Origin: Bacteroides graminisolvens DSM 19988 = JCM 15093
GTDB taxonomy: Bacteria; Bacteroidota; Bacteroidia; Bacteroidales; Bacteroidaceae
Length of the DNA: 64,000 bases
Assembly (NCBI RefSeq): GCF_000428125.1
Contig: NZ_ATZI01000004.1
Span: 1 to 64,000 of the forward strand
Direction: 5' to 3'
Under the pieces are notes generated by a model. The model had not been told where the DNA came from. It made no database searches and was given only the letters and a program-made list of their open reading frames with translations. The stretch's first letter is position 1. The number at the start of each line of letters is the position of its first letter. A program made the position numbers and the translations under genes. Below, piece after piece: positions 59,193-64,000 of the stretch.

Positions 59193-59750
59193 ATGGTTAT
59201 GCTGGAAGATTTACTTATTCTACGAAAAATAAAAGAGGGGGATATCAAGACATTCGAATCTGTCTTTCGACTCTATTATTCCCCTCTTTGTCTGTATGCA
59301 TTCAGCATAACCGGTCGTAAAGATATTGCAGAAGAAATTGTTCAGGAACTGTTTTATGTTCTTTGGAAAGATCGTGATAAATTGCAGATTCTTCATTCGG
59401 TTAAATCTTATCTGTATGGTGCCATCAGGAACCAATCACTTCAGTACTGCGAACACGTCAATGTGCGCGAACGATATAAAGAACACCAGCTGAATGCAGA
59501 AGAACAGGTGCCGGACTCAACCCCCGAAGAAATGTTGGAATACAAAGAACTGGAGGAAGTGATAAACCGCACGTTAAAGAAGTTACCCCAAAGAAGGCAG
59601 GCCATATTCAGGATGCATCGCTTGGAAGGGTTGAAATATAAAGAAATAGCCGACACGCTATCTTTGTCAGTGAAAACCATTGAGGCAGAAATGACAAAGA
59701 CCTATCAGGAATTACGACGTGAAATTGAAAAATATACCTATGTTTTATGA
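59193..59750 (+). CDS. ECF sigma-70 factor (FecI-like)
   Basis: 185 aa. Region 2 (FESVFRLYYSPLCLYAFSITG ... EIVQELFYVLW) and region 4 (LPQRRQAIFRMHRLEGLKYK) of ECF sigma factors of the Bacteroides FecI type. Its activity would be held by the FecR-like anti-sigma that overlaps it by 4 bp. Confidence 0.9.
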   Translation: MVMLEDLLILRKIKEGDIKTFESVFRLYYSPLCLYAFSITGRKDIAEEIVQELFYVLWKDRDKLQILHSVKSYLYGAIRNQSLQYCEHVNVRERYKEHQLNAEEQVPDSTPEEMLEYKELEEVINRTLKKLPQRRQAIFRMHRLEGLKYKEIADTLSLSVKTIEAEMTKTYQELRREIEKYTYVL

Positions 59751-60604
59751 AAAGCAGAGAAGAAAAACAGCAGAAAACAGACAAAGCATGGAATGAGCTC
59801 TATGCACGTTTGGAACAAGACGGTTTGTTGCCACAAGCAGATGCTCCTGTAAAGCAGCATTTTATGCAGTCTGTTCCGTTGCGGTGGGCGGCTTGTATCG
59901 CTTTGCTTTTAGCAGGCACAGTGGCGGCATGGTTTATTAAAACGAATTTCTATGCGGGAGAAGATAAGCTTTTGTTGGCTAACGAGAAAGGAAAACCTAC
60001 GTTGGTTACCACTTTCGAGGACGGATCCATTGCTTATTTAAGTGAGCAGGCCTCTGTGGAATACCCCCGGCATTTTGCTGAAGACAGCAGGGAGATCTAT
60101 CTCAAAGGAGATGCTTTCTTTGAAGTGAGCAGTAATAAGCAAAGGCCGTTTGTTATAGAAACTCAACAAGCACGGATTGAAGTTGTAGGTACTACTTTCA
60201 ATGTGCGAAGCAAAGATAATGAGTCATTTTCTCTGTCTGTGCGTACCGGCAAGGTGAAGGTTACGTCTAAAAAAAGCGGGGAAAGCGTTTTTGTTACGGC
60301 CGGACAAACTGCTTTATTAAGAGATGATCAGCTACGCGCATTGCAAACAAGAGATTTTGACCAGTTCAACCGTTACTTGAAATTCATTCATTTTAAAGAT
60401 CAGCGTTTGTCGAATGTGGTACGTATAATCAATGAGAATACAGATTCTATACAGCTAAAAATATCTCCCGAATTGGGCGACCGGTTGTTAACAGTGACAT
60501 TCCACAATGATTCACCGCAAACCATGGCTCAGCTTATCTGCTTGGCTTTAAATTTGGAACTGACTGTACAACAGAATATTATTAACATCAACCAACCGAA
60601 GTAA
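59747..60604 (+). CDS. FecR-type anti-sigma factor
   Basis: 285 aa. Short cytoplasmic N-terminus (~1-45), one transmembrane segment (WAACIALLLAGTVAAWF, ~45-62), then a periplasmic FecR domain (VTTFEDGSIAYLSEQA, VVGTTFNVRS) and a DUF4974-like end. It senses a periplasmic signal and controls the sigma factor. Confidence 0.9.
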   Translation: MKSREEKQQKTDKAWNELYARLEQDGLLPQADAPVKQHFMQSVPLRWAACIALLLAGTVAAWFIKTNFYAGEDKLLLANEKGKPTLVTTFEDGSIAYLSEQASVEYPRHFAEDSREIYLKGDAFFEVSSNKQRPFVIETQQARIEVVGTTFNVRSKDNESFSLSVRTGKVKVTSKKSGESVFVTAGQTALLRDDQLRALQTRDFDQFNRYLKFIHFKDQRLSNVVRIINENTDSIQLKISPELGDRLLTVTFHNDSPQTMAQLICLALNLELTVQQNIININQPK

Positions 60605-60609
60605 ACATC

Positions 60610-62160
60610 GTGACAAAAGAAAGACGACATATTGTTCATTTGTTCTCCGCGCTGCTTGTGCTACTCTTTGTTTCAGTAGCCATTCAAGCCGGAGGTACAG
60701 AGGATGTACTTAGTCGTCTGGTGAAGATAACGACGACGAAAGGCAGCCGTTATCAGTTGCTTAGGCAGGTGTCAGATCAAACAGGTTATTATTTTATTTA
60801 CGATAGTCAGGTAATCAATAATGATGAAGAGGTCAAAATCCGCAAAGGAGAATATACAGTCAGAAACGCCATACATCTTATAACGGGAAACGAACAAATC
60901 AAAATAGGTATTTTAGGTAATCATATATTATTAAGCCTTCCCGTGCCCGAAAAGGCGCCTGTAACACCACTCACTTCCCCTGAAAAAACACCTTATGTTA
61001 TCAAAGGCATGGCGTATGATCGGGTATCCAAAGAAGTCATATCCTATGCTTCGGTGGGGGTGAGTGGTACTTCTATCGGAACGGTAACAAACCAAAACGG
61101 TCAATTTCAATTGATAGTGCCCGATTCACTGAGTCATTTATCAGTCAAGTTATCACATGTAGGTTATGAAAGTTCCGAATATAAGATTTCCGCTTTGAAT
61201 GGTAAACACATTGATTTTTACCTGGAGCCCAAGGTGATACCGCTTCAGGAAGTCATTGTGCGGGCTGTAAATCCCGTGCAGGTACTTAACCGCATGATTG
61301 AAAACCGCAAGCTGAACTATTCATCCCGTCCGGTTTACCTGACCACTTTTTACCGTGAAGCAATTGAACACAAAAATAAGAAGTTGGATATTACGGAATC
61401 TGTCTTGAAAATCTATAAACAGTCTTACCGGACTACAGTCATGACTGATCAGGTCAAGCTGATTAAAATGCGTAGGGTTTTTAAAAAAGAAGCCACAGAT
61501 ACCATTTTTACCAAGATGAAATCGGGTATCAATACCTGTCTCGTTCTGGATGTTATGCGAAGTATGCCCGATTTCCTTGAGACTCGCGGAGTAGAGTCAA
61601 ACTTCACCTACACCTATACGGATATAACCGAGATAGATGGTAGAAGGGTGTATGTCATCTCTTTCGAGCAGAAAAAAGAGATTAAAGAGCCTCTTTATAA
61701 AGGGCAACTTTATATTGATACCGACAATTATGCGTTGGTGGAGATTCGTTTTGAAATCAATCCCTTGTATGCCGAGAAAGCAACCAATATGTTTCTGGAA
61801 AAGCGAAGCCGTGATTATAAGTTAACCCTTCGTTCGGCCACCTATAAAATTTCGTATAAACCCTCCAGCGATCATATCTATTATTTAAATCACATCAGGG
61901 GGGATTTGGAATTCAAAGTAAAACGCAATAGACATTTCTTCAGCTCACCGTTGCATATTTGGTTTGAGATGGTAAATTGCAGAACAGATACAGAGAATGT
62001 GAACAGCTTTCCACGGGAAGAACGGCTACCAACGCGCAATGTTTTTTCGGAGACGAAACACGAATACGATGCTGACTTTTGGGAGCACTTCAATGTTATA
62101 TTACCTGAAGATGAGTTGAGACAACTCATTATGAACAACTTGAGTGAGGTGAGTGAATAA
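60610..62160 (+). CDS. STN-domain / CarboxypepD_reg outer-membrane protein
   Basis: 516 aa with a GTG start at 60610. Signal peptide, a STN (secretin/TonB N-terminal) domain at ~35-110, a carboxypeptidase-regulatory-like domain (~130-210) and a C-terminal region paralogous to the 57862 protein. STN domains pass a signal from outer-membrane receptors to FecR. Here there is no TonB-dependent barrel, so the protein may be the sensor itself. It follows the FecR gene by 5 bp. Confidence 0.75.
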   Translation: MTKERRHIVHLFSALLVLLFVSVAIQAGGTEDVLSRLVKITTTKGSRYQLLRQVSDQTGYYFIYDSQVINNDEEVKIRKGEYTVRNAIHLITGNEQIKIGILGNHILLSLPVPEKAPVTPLTSPEKTPYVIKGMAYDRVSKEVISYASVGVSGTSIGTVTNQNGQFQLIVPDSLSHLSVKLSHVGYESSEYKISALNGKHIDFYLEPKVIPLQEVIVRAVNPVQVLNRMIENRKLNYSSRPVYLTTFYREAIEHKNKKLDITESVLKIYKQSYRTTVMTDQVKLIKMRRVFKKEATDTIFTKMKSGINTCLVLDVMRSMPDFLETRGVESNFTYTYTDITEIDGRRVYVISFEQKKEIKEPLYKGQLYIDTDNYALVEIRFEINPLYAEKATNMFLEKRSRDYKLTLRSATYKISYKPSSDHIYYLNHIRGDLEFKVKRNRHFFSSPLHIWFEMVNCRTDTENVNSFPREERLPTRNVFSETKHEYDADFWEHFNVILPEDELRQLIMNNLSEVSE

Positions 62161-62165
62161 TACCT

Positions 62166-62211
62166 CCTGCATTTAACTTATCGGCTTTGCACCGGATTAG
62201 ATAAGTGCAGG
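62166..62211. terminator. Hairpin between convergent genes
   Basis: CCTGC/GCAGG and ACTTATC/GATAAGT form a stem between the stops of the 60610 and 62223 genes; it could end both transcripts. Confidence 0.5.
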
Positions 62212-62222
62212 AAGCTGGTAAT

Positions 62223-63590
62223 TTACACTAAATCACCAATTTCATTCAAATTCTTCTCAATGTCCTCATCAGAGAGAGAGAAGTTAGTCAGGTTGCCCGA
62301 CAAATATTGATCGTAAGAAGCCATATCAATCAGTCCGTGACCCGATAAGTTAAACAGGATCACTTTCTCTTCGCCGGTTTCTTTGCATTTATTGGCTTCG
62401 TTGATGGCAGCAGCAATGGCATGACAAGATTCGGGTGCAGGAATGATGCCTTCGGCACGAGCAAACAGACAACCTGCTTCGAATGATTCCAGTTGTTTGA
62501 TGTCAACTGCCTCCATAAGTCCGTCTTTCAGCAACTGCGAAACGATAACACCTGCTCCGTGGTAACGCAAACCACCCGCATGAATGTTGGCCGGTGCAAA
62601 GTTATGACCCAACGTAAACATAGGAAGTAGGGGAGTATAACCTGCTTCATCGCCAAAGTCATATTGGAATTTACCACGGGTAAGTTTAGGGCAAGATGCC
62701 GGCTCAGCGGCTATGTAGCGAGTTTTCTTTCCTTCTAAAATTGTATGCCTCATAAACGGAAACGCAATACCTCCGAAGTTGGAACCGCCTCCGAAACAGC
62801 CAATGATCATGTCGGGGTATTCACCCGCCATCTTCATCTGCTTTTCTGCTTCCAAACCGATAATGGTTTGATGCAAAGTGACGTGACTCAGTACAGAACC
62901 CAATGTATATTTGCAGTTCGGAGTTGTTTGAGCCAACTCAATAGCTTCCGAAATGGCTGTACCCAAAGAACCCTGATAGTTAGGATGAGCCGTCAGAATG
63001 TTTTTGCCGGCTCGGGTCGACATAGACGGAGATGCAGTAACCTGAGCACCGAACGTTTGCATAATGCTTCTGCGATAAGGCTTTTGCTCGTAACTGATCT
63101 TTACCTGATAAACAGCAGCTTCCAACCCGAAGACTTTAGCTGCGTATGCTAGTGCTGCTCCCCATTGGCCTGCGCCGGTTTCAGTGGTAATATTGGTAAC
63201 CCCTTCCTCCTTGCAATAGTAAGCCTGCGCCAAGGCAGAGTTCAGCTTATGAGAACCAATGGGACTTACACTTTCATTCTTGAAATAAATATGAGCGGGA
63301 GTATTCAGTTCCTTTTCCAAACCGTAAGCTCTCACTAGTGGAGTGCTTCGATAGTACTTATACATCTCCCTGACTGCTTCGGGAATTTCAATCCACTGAT
63401 CAGTTTGGTTGAGCTCCTGACGGCTAAGTTCTTCTGCAAAGATCGGATAAAGATCTTCTGCACTTAAAGGTTGTTTGGTGCCCGGATGAAGCGGAGGCAT
63501 GGGCTTGTTTACCATGTCGGCTTGTATGTTGTACCAATAATGTGGAATTTCCTCTTCGGGAAGTATAAATCTCTTTGTTTTATTGCTCAT
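62223..63590 (-). CDS. trpB: TrpB-like PLP-dependent enzyme (TrpB2 type)
   Basis: 455 aa, the length of TrpB2 proteins. Lysine for PLP in SHKLNSALAQAYY (GSHKLN); the glycine-rich phosphate-binding GCFGGGSNFGG. TrpB2 makes tryptophan from indole and serine, often without a TrpA partner beside it. No trp genes adjoin. It is in the opposite direction to the sigma operon. Confidence 0.9.
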   Translation of the reverse strand: MSNKTKRFILPEEEIPHYWYNIQADMVNKPMPPLHPGTKQPLSAEDLYPIFAEELSRQELNQTDQWIEIPEAVREMYKYYRSTPLVRAYGLEKELNTPAHIYFKNESVSPIGSHKLNSALAQAYYCKEEGVTNITTETGAGQWGAALAYAAKVFGLEAAVYQVKISYEQKPYRRSIMQTFGAQVTASPSMSTRAGKNILTAHPNYQGSLGTAISEAIELAQTTPNCKYTLGSVLSHVTLHQTIIGLEAEKQMKMAGEYPDMIIGCFGGGSNFGGIAFPFMRHTILEGKKTRYIAAEPASCPKLTRGKFQYDFGDEAGYTPLLPMFTLGHNFAPANIHAGGLRYHGAGVIVSQLLKDGLMEAVDIKQLESFEAGCLFARAEGIIPAPESCHAIAAAINEANKCKETGEEKVILFNLSGHGLIDMASYDQYLSGNLTNFSLSDEDIEKNLNEIGDLV

Positions 63591-63721
63591 AATATTATAA
63601 ATTAAATGAATGTGAGGTCAAAAATAGCAGTTTTTTTTCTGATAACGACTAAAATGCAGCAGAGAATAGTTTTTCAACCGTATTTTCATTATGTTTGTGT
63701 AGCCTAAAAACTGTTGTACGA

Positions 63722-64000
63722 ATGAAACTTTATCATAAATACTTCTTATACCAGAATAAATTACTGCAACCCTATATCCGTTCTTTTTTGGCGGCAACCG
63801 CAGTGATAACCTACGTTGCGTCCATTGCTTTTTTGTGTGCATTAATTTATCAGTACGGATTTGAACTAACCCCTGAAACCGCCGACAAACTAAATACTTT
63901 GTATAAGGCAGTATGGATTGTGTTTCTTGCAGATATGAGTCTGCATTGGCTATTGGAGTATGCCGATACCCGAAAAAAATACCGTAAACTGGCGTGGGTG
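63722..64000 (+). CDS. TrkH-family potassium uptake protein, N-terminal part
   Basis: 93 codons to the end of the window. MKLYHKYFLYQNKLLQPYIR followed by two hydrophobic segments with an intervening YKAVWIVFLADMSLHWLLEY match the start of Bacteroides TrkH-like K+ transporters (recalled). The gene continues outside the window. Confidence 0.65.
   Translation, partial: MKLYHKYFLYQNKLLQPYIRSFLAATAVITYVASIAFLCALIYQYGFELTPETADKLNTLYKAVWIVFLADMSLHWLLEYADTRKKYRKLAWV

Overview
The window looks like Bacteroides (order Bacteroidales). Three things support this: promoters of the TTTG-N19/20-TAnnTTTG type, A-rich rather than Shine-Dalgarno translation starts, and right-hand housekeeping genes typical of Bacteroides (nfo, trpB2-type, TrkH, an ECF sigma/FecR pair). 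All family calls are from reading the sequence; no database search was possible.

Layout. 1-0.24 kb: 3' end of an IS21-like insertion sequence. 0.3-2.3 kb (minus): phage-type antirepressor operon. 2.5-6.0 kb (plus): a Mu-like head block (portal, gpF-like, gpG-like, possible tail-terminator-like) without other phage structural genes. 6.0-7.6 kb: non-coding. 7.6-36.8 kb: a long, almost entirely plus-strand mobile-element region of about 50 tightly packed, mostly small unknown genes. It includes zinc-ribbon proteins, an LPD29-like protein, a tyrosine recombinase, a methyltransferase-helicase fusion, an RNase H-like protein and an HU-like protein. 37.4-54.4 kb: a defence island with an Abi_2 gene, an invertible GIY-YIG/helicase/methyltransferase restriction-modification locus with its own recombinase and two silent cassettes, an exonuclease-RecQ-UvrD fusion, and an XRE/ImmA/PIN triad. 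55.5-64 kb: ordinary chromosome.

Main discovery. A stand-alone reverse transcriptase (15359-16624) is followed at once by five tandem structured units that fill the whole gap to the next gene (16633-17483, period 166-185 nt). A sixth unit lies 1.6 kb further on (19079-19216). Each unit has a 5' box, an AATTTA-like box, a long hairpin of completely different sequence, and then a 3' block (ATCAA, TAAAG, ATGYGYC, TTGA) with nearly fixed spacing. The 5' box pairs with the 3' ATGYGYC box, and the pair covaries between units: GCACA/TGTGC, ACACA/TGTGT, ACGCA/TGCGT, GGCA/TGCC. This is strong internal evidence for a conserved RNA fold. I recognise no described retron, DGR, group II intron or attC array in it. 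I propose an RT with a multi-unit non-coding RNA array.

Second system. The 1305-aa restriction-modification protein can be re-specified by DNA inversion. A 36-bp perfect inverted repeat lies inside the gene and next to the silent cassette beside the recombinase gene. A further 29-bp inverted repeat links the two silent cassettes.
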